DNA from: Actinacidiphila epipremni
Lineage (GTDB): Bacteria; Actinomycetota; Actinomycetes; Streptomycetales; Streptomycetaceae
DNA: 64,000 nucleotides
Assembly: GCF_012034175.1 (NCBI RefSeq)
Contig: NZ_JAATEJ010000009.1
Span: forward strand, 1 to 64,000
Direction: 5' to 3'
Part shown: positions 46,438-53,718 of the stretch, in pieces
Layout of the letters: every line of letters begins with the position of its first letter
Position numbering within the stretch: position 1 is the first letter of the stretch
Made by a program: the position numbers and the translations under genes
Notes under the pieces: model-generated
Database searches by the model: none
Told to the model about the DNA's origin: nothing
The model's input: the letters and a program-made list of their open reading frames with translations, nothing else

Positions 46438-46601
46438 GTAGCGGGTGTGGCAAGAGGTGGCCCGTACCCCCTCTACAGGCCACTACCTCGCAGGTCAGAC
46501 CCCCTCTACCGGGGGCCCTACCGGGGTAGCGCGCCCCCGCTACTCGGCGGGTGCCGGTAGCGGGGGCGCGGAGCCAGCTCAGGTAGTGGGGGAGGTAGCG
46601 G
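46438..46601. repeat. Second GTAGCGG cluster, traB side
   Basis: Perfect copies at 46,438, 46,537 (complement), 46,557 and 46,595, with near-copies GTAGCGC at 46,526 and GTAGTGG at 46,583, plus CCCCCTCTAC repeated twice. Two copies form the arms of a 14-base hairpin (46,530-46,570). This is the place, just behind traB, where TraB-binding transfer loci (clt) are commonly found in plasmids. Confidence 0.7.
46530..46570 (-). terminator. Hairpin after traB
   Basis: CGCGCCCCCGCTAC and GTAGCGGGGGCGCG, a perfect 14-base stem with a 13-base loop, nine bases beyond the traB stop. It can act as a terminator and includes the GTAGCGG motif, so its role may be double. Confidence 0.65.
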
Positions 46602-48774
46602 GGGTGGGCTCTACCGGGCCCGTCGACCGCGCGGCGAGCAGGAGTTCCGGCGGCACGGCCGCTTCGAGGTCCGCCCGCCGGTACCCGGCGCGGTTGACGT
46701 TGCCGATCTTGACTTGCTTGCCGGTCCGCTCGACGCCTGCGGCCTCCAGCTCACGGGCGAGCCGTTCGGCGTCCCAGTCGCCGTACCGGTCGGTGTCGAG
46801 GTTGTCGAGCCGGGCGAGCAGGTCGACGGTGTGCATACGGTCGGCGTGCCGCATCACGTCGAGGCAATCGGACAGGACGGGCGGGATGGTCACCCCGGCC
46901 TGGTCCGCGGCGGCGGATACGTCGCCGGCGGCGTCCCCGGTGAGCTGCCCGGCGGCCTGCCGCAGGGCCCGGCCGCGCTGGCACATCTCGGTGAAGCCGG
47001 CGCCGTCGAGGTAGTCGGCTCGCACGGTCACGAACGACGCGGGCCCGGTGACCAGGACGCCCGTGCCCTTGTGCTCCTCGGACAGGACCGACGCGTCCGC
47101 GCCCTGTGCCGCCTTGCCCTTGCCCAGCACCATGTCGGAGCTTGTCCGGTCGACCACCTGCGTGCAGTACCGCAGGGTGATGATCTCCCGGAGCTTCGGC
47201 GGCACCGACTCGGCGTCGGGGCGCTGGGACGCGAAGTTGCAGATGAACCCGGCGGCCGGACCGCGCCGCGCGATGCGGCACAGGTCGTCGACCACCTGCT
47301 CTCGGTCCTCCCGCTCCATCGCGGTGAAGTACTCCTGCAACTCGTCGATCGTCACGAAGATGACCGGCAGGTTGTACTTCTGCACGATGGTCGGGGTCAG
47401 CTTGCCTTCCGGGCAGATGGACACCGGCAGCCCGCGCAGCAGCGCGAACCGCCGCTCCATCTCGGCGAGCAGTTCCTTGAGCATGGCCTTGAGCGCTTCG
47501 ACGGCGTCGTCCTCGGCACCCATGACGAGTCGGTGCGCGACGTGCCGCATCGGCATCCAGTCGGCACCGCCCTTGCCGTCCGCGACGTAGTGCCGCACGT
47601 ACGGGTCGAGCAGCCCGGCAGCCGTCATCAGGCGCTGCGTGAAGGTCTTGCCACGACGCGGCAGGCCGCCGAAGAACAGCGACTGCCACATGACCGGCAC
47701 CGAGACGCGGTTGCCACGGGCGTCCTGCCCGAACGGGATCGGATCCCACACGGTGAACGTCTGGGCCTTGAGCAGCGGCGACGGGTTCGGGTCACCCAGG
47801 TACGGGTCGTCGTCGGCAACCCACATGCTGACCCTGCCCGCGTGGCCGCCGCCGGCCGCTCGCACCCGGGACATGATGACCTGGATCTCGTCGACACCCA
47901 GCTCGGCGGCGAGGGCGTCGCGCTTGGCGAGCACGTCGGCGGCCGTCTTGCCGCCGCCGCGGGGCAGGTCGAACACCACAGCCCATCCCTTGCCGTCGCG
48001 GACCGGGCCCATGACGCACGAGACCTTCGGTCCCTCCTCGTCTCCCTTGCCGGCCTTGAGCAGGCCGGCCGCACGCAGCGCGTCGTTGAGCTGCTGTGCG
48101 TTCATGTCGATGCGGATCGGTGGTGTGGCCTGGTCCAGGAACGGCACTTCGCTGCCCTTGCGGCCCACGACGGCGAGGATCGCGAGCAGGATCGTCGCCG
48201 TCGCGATCAGGACCGGCGTGGTGGCCAGGGAAAGCGCCATGCCGCAACCGGTCGCCACGGCGACGGCGCTCCCGAACCGCCACCGCCGGGCCTCCGTCCG
48301 GGCGCGGTGTGCGGCCTGGTGCCGTACGGCCAGGTCCGGGTCGGCGTTCCGCGCGTCCAGGGAGGCGGCGAGAGCCTTGACCGTGCGGGTGTGGTCCGCG
48401 GCCGTCAGCACCGGCCACAGGCGGGCGGTGCAACGCCAGGCTCCGCGGCAGGCGAGCCCGGCGGTCTTCACGCCGTACTTCGGGAGCCGCACGCCGTGGT
48501 AGCGGGCGTGGTAGCCACCGAGGCGGACCAACGCGCCGGCGTTCGCTCGCAGCGCCGCCGGAGTGGCGAGCCAGGGCGGGAGTACCGGTTCGTCGGGCAG
48601 GGTCAGCCAGTCCGCAAGCGGGTTGTCCGGGCGGTCGACAGCCTCGCCGTTCGGCGTGCTGTCGCTGGGCAACACGACGCCTTCCAGCGGGGGCGCCAAG
48701 CGCGCGTCGTCCTTGGTGAGCGGGTCGGTTATCGGCCGGGGTCGGTGGTCGTCAAGGTTGATGATCTCGGTCAT
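46579..48774 (-). CDS. traB: FtsK/SpoIIIE-type DNA translocase TraB
   Basis: 731 residues. The membrane section (about residues 158-195, VAVATGCGMALSLATTPVLI) is followed by a FtsK motor domain with Walker A GGLPRRGKTFT and Walker B VIFVTIDELQEY. The C-terminal 100 residues look like a winged-helix DNA reader (ADRMHTVDLLARLDN...). TraB proteins move double-stranded element DNA between cells using the gamma-like motor and bind short repeats at clt. ATG 48774, hairpin L3 in its leader. Confidence 0.92.
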   Translation of the reverse strand: MTEIINLDDHRPRPITDPLTKDDARLAPPLEGVVLPSDSTPNGEAVDRPDNPLADWLTLPDEPVLPPWLATPAALRANAGALVRLGGYHARYHGVRLPKYGVKTAGLACRGAWRCTARLWPVLTAADHTRTVKALAASLDARNADPDLAVRHQAAHRARTEARRWRFGSAVAVATGCGMALSLATTPVLIATATILLAILAVVGRKGSEVPFLDQATPPIRIDMNAQQLNDALRAAGLLKAGKGDEEGPKVSCVMGPVRDGKGWAVVFDLPRGGGKTAADVLAKRDALAAELGVDEIQVIMSRVRAAGGGHAGRVSMWVADDDPYLGDPNPSPLLKAQTFTVWDPIPFGQDARGNRVSVPVMWQSLFFGGLPRRGKTFTQRLMTAAGLLDPYVRHYVADGKGGADWMPMRHVAHRLVMGAEDDAVEALKAMLKELLAEMERRFALLRGLPVSICPEGKLTPTIVQKYNLPVIFVTIDELQEYFTAMEREDREQVVDDLCRIARRGPAAGFICNFASQRPDAESVPPKLREIITLRYCTQVVDRTSSDMVLGKGKAAQGADASVLSEEHKGTGVLVTGPASFVTVRADYLDGAGFTEMCQRGRALRQAAGQLTGDAAGDVSAAADQAGVTIPPVLSDCLDVMRHADRMHTVDLLARLDNLDTDRYGDWDAERLARELEAAGVERTGKQVKIGNVNRAGYRRADLEAAVPPELLLAARSTGPVEPTPATSPTT

Positions 48775-48809
48775 GCTGGGGTTTCCTGCTCTCCTCACAG
48801 GGGGCGGAG

Positions 48810-48852
48810 CCCGGAACGGCCGGCTGTCTTGGCGGATGACGGCCGTTCCGGG
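48810..48852 (-). promoter_or_regulatory. Leader hairpin L3 before traB
   Basis: Perfect 12-base stem CCCGGAACGGCC/GGCCGTTCCGGG with loop GGCTGTCTTGGCGGATGAC, 36 bases upstream of the traB start. The loop has the same core as L1 and L2, GCTGTC(C)TTGGC(C)GG. Confidence 0.7.
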
Positions 48853-48858
48853 GCGGCG

Positions 48859-49035
48859 TTACTTGGCGGCGTCCTTCTCGGCGCGCTTGCGGGCGCCGTC
48901 GAGGATGCGGTCGAGGGTGGCCATTTGCTTGGTGGTGAGGACACCACCGCGGACCATGGCCACGGCGGTGATGCGGCCGATACGGGCCGTCTCCGCGGCC
49001 GTCAGCGGCGGGTCGTCGGGGTGCAGCCGGATCAC
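48859..49035 (-). CDS. Small AICE transfer-operon protein
   Basis: 58 residues: LHPDDPPLTAAETARIGRIT and MVRGGVLTTKQMATLDRILD, two helices. GTG 49035 overlaps the stop of the 17-residue frame upstream. It precedes traB. Function unknown; basic helical type. Confidence 0.65.
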   Translation of the reverse strand: MIRLHPDDPPLTAAETARIGRITAVAMVRGGVLTTKQMATLDRILDGARKRAEKDAAK

Positions 49036-49085
49036 AGCGCAGTTCCCTTCCTCGCCGCGAAGGCCACGGCACGGTTGTTGTCCAT
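49032..49085 (-). CDS. Seventeen-residue micro-ORF
   Basis: MDNNRAVAFAARKGTAL, ATG with a strong GAGGGGGCAC site. Its stop overlaps the next start (GTGA), so it couples translation of the 58-residue gene. It may be a leader peptide or a true small protein. Confidence 0.5.
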   Translation of the reverse strand: MDNNRAVAFAARKGTAL

Positions 49086-49095
49086 CGGTGCCCCC

Positions 49096-49482
49096 TCAGC
49101 GACGGCGGCCACGACGGGCCGACTGGATCGTCTTGGCGGCGTTACGGCCCTCGGGTCCGCCGATGGAGCGCACCACCGTGACGACGGCCCAACCGGAAAC
49201 GGCGACGATGAACGCGACGACGGCCAGGTCGATGGCGATGGAGGTCATGGCGGCCACCAGCAGCGGGCCGAAGTAGACACCGGCCGCGACCGCTCCGGCG
49301 CCGGCGCCGGAACCCAGCGCGACGCGCTGAATGGTGCGGTCCGGCGGTGCCTGGTGGATGTGGACGATCTGCGGTTGTGCCGACTGCTGCGGCAGCAGGG
49401 GGTTGGGCTGGTAGGGCAGCAGGTCCGGGCGGTAGCAGCCGCATTCGGCCGAGTGCTGGTGGGGTGCGGGCAGGTGGGACAT
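49096..49482 (-). CDS. Small membrane transfer protein (SpdB-like)
   Basis: 128 residues. An N-terminal Pro/Gln-rich section (PYQPNPLLPQQSAQPQ) is followed by two membrane helices (GAVAAGVYFGPLLVAAMTSI and VAFIVAVSGWAVVTVV). Short membrane proteins like this follow the transfer regulators in AICEs and conjugative plasmids and may act in spreading. ATG with AGGAGAACACTCC. Confidence 0.75.
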   Translation of the reverse strand: MSHLPAPHQHSAECGCYRPDLLPYQPNPLLPQQSAQPQIVHIHQAPPDRTIQRVALGSGAGAGAVAAGVYFGPLLVAAMTSIAIDLAVVAFIVAVSGWAVVTVVRSIGGPEGRNAAKTIQSARRGRRR

Positions 49483-49502
49483 GGAGTGTTCTCCTGTCGT
49501 GG

Positions 49503-50363
49503 TCACAGGGCCGCGGCCGAGCCGTCCGCCTGCTGCTGGTCGTCTGCGGTGACCAGGGAGAGCGGACGCGCGGGGGCGGGAAGCGGGTCGAGGGACAGTC
49601 CGTGCGCGTCCAGCAGCGCGCGCAGACGCGGCACGCCGATGCCGAGCGCGGCCAAGACCTGTCGCTGTGAAAGCGGCGCGGGCGCGCCCGTGCGCAGGTC
49701 CCGCAGGTGCGCAAGCAACTCGTCATCGGTGCGCGCCGGACGCGATGTCCTGCCCGCGCCCGGGGTCTGCCGCACACGAGACGGGCCTTGGGCCGTAGCC
49801 GCAGCCGGTCGCGGCGGTGTGACGGCCTTGGCGGGCGGAGCAGTCGCGGGCTGAGCAGGGGCGGAGACCGCATCCAGCTCCGTGACGCCAACGGGGTCTG
49901 CCGTCGCTGCGGGCGGTGCGTCCGGGGCTGCCGTCTCCTTCACGGTGCGCACGTCGGGCGCGGCCAACGCGTCATGCACTTGCCGCATGAGCGCACCGAA
50001 CGCGAGCAGCGCGGCGGTGGGCGGTACTGCTGCGACGACGTAGTCGAGGGTGTGCGCGTGCGCACCGACACCGGAGATGTTGAGGGCGATGCTGCCGCCG
50101 GAACCGGTGACGGTCAGACCGATGGCCCACCAGTCGGTTCGCCCGGTCAGGGACGCGCGCAGCAGCAGCAGTTCCCCGGCGACGATGAACAGGTCCAGCG
50201 TCGCGGGCCAGGCCCACGCGCGGGCGGGGGAGGTGGCCAGGCCGTATGTGGCGGCCACCGACCGCAGGTGCGCGTACGACAGCCAGAACGCGGCGGCGGT
50301 CAGGGCCACGATGACGCCCGACGCGGCGATCGTCAGTGACTCACGGATGGACTTGGGTGTCAT
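49503..50363 (-). CDS. DUF2637 membrane protein (SpdB-type spreading protein)
   Basis: 286 residues. Four hydrophobic segments in the first half, beginning IAASGVIVALTAAAFWLSY with the DUF2637 motif LDLFIVAGELLLLRA, then a cytosolic Pro-rich linker and a C-terminal helix-turn-helix-like part (LSQRQVLAALGIGVPRLRALL). DUF2637 proteins are found in AICE and plasmid transfer regions. The start overlaps the 3' end of the upstream small gene; a GTG three bases earlier is possible. Confidence 0.87.
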   Translation of the reverse strand: MTPKSIRESLTIAASGVIVALTAAAFWLSYAHLRSVAATYGLATSPARAWAWPATLDLFIVAGELLLLRASLTGRTDWWAIGLTVTGSGGSIALNISGVGAHAHTLDYVVAAVPPTAALLAFGALMRQVHDALAAPDVRTVKETAAPDAPPAATADPVGVTELDAVSAPAQPATAPPAKAVTPPRPAAATAQGPSRVRQTPGAGRTSRPARTDDELLAHLRDLRTGAPAPLSQRQVLAALGIGVPRLRALLDAHGLSLDPLPAPARPLSLVTADDQQQADGSAAAL

Positions 50364-50599
50364 CACTCGTCACCCCCGGGGCGGCCCCAGCCGGTCAGGC
50401 GGATGCGGGCGGGCTTGAGGCCGGCGTCGGCAAGGGAGTCCAGGGCCAGGGCGACGCCGACGACGCAAACGAGCAGGATGCGGACCGGGGCGGGCGGGGT
50501 GACTCCCAGCACCCACGCCAGACCGCCCAGCACGGCCAGCAACCGGATACGGCGGACGGCCAGCAGTAACGCGCCACGCGCTTTGAAGTCCGGGTTCAC
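50363..50599 (-). CDS. Small membrane protein of the transfer operon
   Basis: 78 residues with two hydrophobic segments (LLLAVRRIRLLAVLGGLAWVLG and RILLVCVVGVALALDSLA). GTG 50599 follows the previous gene by two bases. No family recognised; small paired membrane genes are typical of this position. Confidence 0.7.
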   Translation of the reverse strand: MNPDFKARGALLLAVRRIRLLAVLGGLAWVLGVTPPAPVRILLVCVVGVALALDSLADAGLKPARIRLTGWGRPGGDE

Positions 50600-50601
50600 G
50601 G

Positions 50602-50886
50602 CTACTCGCCCCCGATCGGCTGCACGTCGAGGGCGGCAAAGAGCTCTACCGGCCCGGCGTCGACGGCGTCGGGGTCGGCGGACATCTCGGCCCACTGCCA
50701 CTCTGCGCCGGGCGCGGCCCGGTATCCGAGCGCGGCCAGGGCCTCACGGCGCTGCGCGGGCGTGGGGGTCGGCGTTCCCTCGGGCCACTGGAGCTCCGAG
50801 CACTGCGAGAGCGGAACGCCGAGCAGGACAACGATCAGCAGCCAGCGGCCGTGGCGGTAGGGCATCAGGGCACGGTCGGGGCTCAC
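50602..50886 (-). CDS. Small protein with N-terminal hydrophobic anchor
   Basis: 94 residues: MPYRHGRWLLIVVLLGVPLS as a signal/anchor, then Pro/Thr-rich and acidic. The possible lipidation Cys in PLSQC is not a standard lipobox. GTG overlaps the upstream gene's stop (GTGA). Function unknown. Confidence 0.65.
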   Translation of the reverse strand: MSPDRALMPYRHGRWLLIVVLLGVPLSQCSELQWPEGTPTPTPAQRREALAALGYRAAPGAEWQWAEMSADPDAVDAGPVELFAALDVQPIGGE

Positions 50887-51182
50887 GCGGCGGCCCCCTT
50901 CCGGGGGTGCCGGCGCCGCATAGGCGCGGCCGGCCGGAGGGCGGGGGCCAGGGTCAGGAGTTCCGGCATGGTGCGGCCGATCGTCTCGACGGCCAACGAG
51001 GTGGTGCGGTCGAAGAGCTCCGGGTCGTCGGCGAGGATGTCGCGAGCCGCGGCTTCACGCGCCGCCCGCTCTTCGGCCGTCTCGCCCTCCTCCCCCAGCC
51101 AGAGGTCAACGGGCGTGCCGAGGGCGAGTTCGAGGAAGTCGTTCGGGGTCAGGGCGCGGTGACGCCCCACGTAGTTCTTCAC
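50883..51182 (-). CDS. Small helical protein, first gene of the transfer operon
   Basis: 99 residues: RHRALTPNDFLELALG, then an acidic helix (GEEGETAEERAAREAAARDI) and a basic tail. GTG 51182 with GGAGACAAG. Its leader carries hairpin L2. It is the first gene of the leftward transfer run, so promoter control there would govern the whole run. Function unknown. Confidence 0.65.
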   Translation of the reverse strand: MKNYVGRHRALTPNDFLELALGTPVDLWLGEEGETAEERAAREAAARDILADDPELFDRTTSLAVETIGRTMPELLTLAPALRPAAPMRRRHPRKGAAA

Positions 51183-51210
51183 GTCTTGTCTCCAGACGGG
51201 ATGGGAGGGA

Positions 51211-51255
51211 ACGGGGCGGCGGTGCTGTCCTTGGCCGGGAGGCCCGCCGTCCCGT
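51211..51255 (-). promoter_or_regulatory. Leader hairpin L2 before the transfer operon
   Basis: ACGGGGCGGCGG/CCGCCGTCCCGT, a 12-base stem with one G-T pair at the position matching L1, and a 21-base loop sharing GCTGTCCTTGGCCGGGAG with L1. It ends 29 bases before the GTG start. Confidence 0.75.
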
Positions 51256-51441
51256 GACCGGGGATGGATGGAGCAGAAGCACGGCCGAAGCCGCTGAGGC
51301 CGCCTTTTCGACTCGGGGAGGCGGTGGCCCGGTATGCAGTTGTCAAAGGTCAGGAGGTACGAAGACCCGTAGGCGTGCGGTGGTGCCGCCTTCCTCGGTG
51401 TCTCCGTCCAAGTGGTGCAGGGCACAGCAAGGACGAGCCGT

Positions 51442-51469
51442 TGTAGCCATTGTCCGTACAATGGCTACA
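51442..51469. promoter_or_regulatory. Perfect operator-type palindrome
   Basis: TGTAGCCATTGT-CCGT-ACAATGGCTACA: 12-base arms and a 4-base spacer. A second, shorter site (CATTG-6 bases-CAATG) lies at 51,517-51,532. They sit 34-124 bases before the GntR start, so an autoregulatory operator is likely. Confidence 0.75.
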
Positions 51470-51565
51470 GTCAGGATGTTGGCAGATGGCGGCAGGCGCG
51501 TCAAGGGCATTGCCCGCATTGACTGGACAATGGCGTCAGCCTGCGGCTTTGATGGAGGGGTGGCC

Positions 51566-52342
51566 GTGAACAGACTCGGGCGAGACCCGATGTACCAGCA
51601 GATCGCGGACGAGATCCGCGGTCAGATCGTTGCCGGCGACCTGGAGCCAGGAGCGAAGCTGCCTACCGAAGCGGAGATGCGCAGCGCCTACGACGTATCG
51701 CGGGAGACCGTCCGGAAGGCGCTGAACCTGCTCGTCAACGAGGGGCTGGTCGTCTCTGCCAGGCCGCAGGGTCACTTCGTGCGGCGGCGTGAGCCGATGA
51801 TCTTCCGGCCGCAGACGGAGTTCAGGAAGCGTCCCCACTCACCGGAGATGGACGCGTTCGCCACCGAGCACTCAGCCGAGGGGCGCGAGCCGCGGCAGGT
51901 GATCGAGGTGGCAATCGTGGAACCGCCGGCCGAGGTGGCCAAGCGCCTACAGCTCAAGGCCGGCGACTTGGTCGCCATCCGCAAGCGCGTGCGCTATCTG
52001 GACGGCGAGCCGTTCAACATCAATGACAGCTACTTCCCGCTGGACATCGTCCGTGACTCCGAGATCATGCGCCCAGAGGACATAACGCGTGGCGCCAACG
52101 AGGTCTTGGCCGAGCTCGGGTACCGCCAGGTGCGCGCCCTTGATGAGCTGTACGTGCGAATGCCGCAGCCGGAAGAGGTGAAGCGACTGGAGCTTCCCCC
52201 GGGCACGCCGGTCGGGTACCACATCACAACAGGCTTCACCGCGGAAGGCAGACCCGTCCGGGTCGCCACCACCGTGCTCCCGGGAGACCGGCACGTCATC
52301 TCGTACGAGCGTGGTCTTGAGACACCGGGCGAGGAAGCATGA
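51566..52342 (+). CDS. GntR-family transcriptional regulator with UTRA domain
   Basis: 258 residues. The N-terminal winged HTH (DPMYQQIADEIRGQIVAGD, GAKLPTEAEMRSAYDVSRET) and the C-terminal UTRA ligand domain (VGYHITTGFTAEGRPVRVATTVL) place it in the HutC/KorSA-like group. In AICEs such regulators keep transfer and excision off. GTG 51566 with GGAGGGG. The next gene starts on its stop (ATGA). Confidence 0.92.
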   Translation: MNRLGRDPMYQQIADEIRGQIVAGDLEPGAKLPTEAEMRSAYDVSRETVRKALNLLVNEGLVVSARPQGHFVRRREPMIFRPQTEFRKRPHSPEMDAFATEHSAEGREPRQVIEVAIVEPPAEVAKRLQLKAGDLVAIRKRVRYLDGEPFNINDSYFPLDIVRDSEIMRPEDITRGANEVLAELGYRQVRALDELYVRMPQPEEVKRLELPPGTPVGYHITTGFTAEGRPVRVATTVLPGDRHVISYERGLETPGEEA

Positions 52343-52845
52343 CCGACCTGCACATACGGCCGGCTCGCCCGGATGAACAACCCATCGTCGAAGACCTGCT
52401 GCGGGAGGCTTCTGCCTGGCTTGCCTCCCGTGGCATCGACCAATGGCAGTACCCACCCCACAGCGACCGCATCGCCTTGGCGCTGGCACGAAGCGAGGTT
52501 TTTATCGCTTCCCTAGGAGACCAGCCAGTCGGCACTCTGCAACTCGATGAGTATGCAGATCCGGAATTTTGGACTGCCTCTGATGAACCACATACAGCGT
52601 TGTATGTGCATCGCATGGCGGTCGGACGCCAATACAGCGGACTAGGAGTGGGATCCCTAATGCTTGACTGGGCATCTCGACAGGCAGCAGCTTCTAGAAA
52701 AAAATGGCTGCGTTTGGACGCCTGGAAGGACAACCAAGAGCTACATCGATACTACGAGAGAATGGGGTTTTCTCTCGTAAGGGTGATCAACCTGCCTCAT
52801 CGAGGCTCAGGGGCGCTTTTTCAGAGGCAAGTGGTCGCCATCTAA
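52339..52845 (+). CDS. GNAT N-acetyltransferase (cargo)
   Basis: 168 residues. Motif A is VHRMAVGRQYSGLGVGSLML and motif B LHRYYERMGFSLV. The first third has normal GC, but from about 52,500 the codons become AT-rich (TTTTTATC, AGAAAAAAATGG), as in the two genes that follow. It is coupled to the GntR gene. Substrate unknown; an antibiotic or toxin acetylation role is only an inference from the mobile setting. Confidence 0.87.
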   Translation: MTDLHIRPARPDEQPIVEDLLREASAWLASRGIDQWQYPPHSDRIALALARSEVFIASLGDQPVGTLQLDEYADPEFWTASDEPHTALYVHRMAVGRQYSGLGVGSLMLDWASRQAAASRKKWLRLDAWKDNQELHRYYERMGFSLVRVINLPHRGSGALFQRQVVAI

Positions 52846-52853
52846 GGCGACCT

Positions 52854-53711
52854 TCAAATTGGCAAGCTTTCCTGAATGGCCACAGCGGGCCGCTTGTCCA
52901 GGACCCTACCTAGCTCCTCGCGCGATCCGATCGGGAAACCACCTCGCTCAATCAAAATACGATTGCCAGGCGGCGTGTCTGATCCAAAGTTGAGCACCAA
53001 TACTGGCCTTCCAATTTGCAAAGCTCCCTCACCTGCGGCAAGTGTCCCACCTCTTTCGCCTGCTTCTACCACCACAAGCGCTCGCCCCAATCCAAAGATG
53101 ACCTTATTGCGAGCCATAGCGGCATAAGCGCGCCAGGGTTGCGCCGGGGCGAATTGGGACAATACAAGGATACGAGCAGGATCGAAAGATTGCTTGAATT
53201 CCCGCTTGATGCGGAAATGATCAAACCCCTCGGCCAGGACAACGACTGTCGAGCCTCCGCTGCGCAAGGCAGCTAGGTGAGTTGCGGTGTCAACACCTTT
53301 GGCATAACCAGAAATCACACTCATGTAGCGACTGCTCACCTCTTCGCCGCAGTCATGAGCAGCCTTAAGGCCTAGGTCACTAGCAGACCTAGACCCGCAC
53401 ATACCAATCCCCTCGGCGAGCAACAGGTCTGGGTTTCCCCAGTAGTACAGAACTGGCGCAACGGATCGCCCATTATTGATCAAGGTCTGCGGATAGTGTG
53501 GGTCGTCCCGCATCACGACGCCGATGCCGCCACCGACGAGTTCTTCCGTCTTCTTGAGGATCTCTTCCTGCGCTGCGTAATCGAGCTCCGCGAAGGCTTC
53601 CTTCAAACCTTCGCGGCCACTCTCCCTTAACGCCTTGTCAATTTGACTCGGACTACCATAAGCCTTCATAGCCGTCAGACTCAGACGAATAGACTCTTCG
53701 CGTGTTCCCAT
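52854..53711 (-). CDS. DprA/Smf-like Rossmann protein (SLOG superfamily)
   Basis: 285 residues. Seen: GIGMCGSRSASDLG (about 101-114), SVISGYAKGVDTATHLAAL (131-149), ARNKVIFGLGRALVVVEAGE (about 200-219) and GNRILIERGGFPIG (249-262), which matches the DprA motifs including its nucleotide pocket. Only an extra N-terminal helical part replaces the SAM domain; the C-terminal winged helix is missing, so it is unlike chromosomal DprA. It converges with the GNAT gene and pairs with the phosphoribosyltransferase gene 7 bases upstream. AT-rich codons mark it as recent cargo. Confidence 0.87.
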   Translation of the reverse strand: MGTREESIRLSLTAMKAYGSPSQIDKALRESGREGLKEAFAELDYAAQEEILKKTEELVGGGIGVVMRDDPHYPQTLINNGRSVAPVLYYWGNPDLLLAEGIGMCGSRSASDLGLKAAHDCGEEVSSRYMSVISGYAKGVDTATHLAALRSGGSTVVVLAEGFDHFRIKREFKQSFDPARILVLSQFAPAQPWRAYAAMARNKVIFGLGRALVVVEAGERGGTLAAGEGALQIGRPVLVLNFGSDTPPGNRILIERGGFPIGSREELGRVLDKRPAVAIQESLPI

Positions 53712-53718
53712 GTCAATC

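Larger units (their letters stand above)
51183..51565. other. Divergent control region between transfer operon and GntR gene
   Basis: 383 bases holding hairpin L2, the operator palindromes and presumably the two promoters. No gene is supported; frames here are random. Confidence 0.6.

Noticed and set aside
46714..49854. Very long plus-strand frame over the traB region
   Set aside because: Shadow of traB and small transfer genes, which have ribosome sites and overlapping starts.
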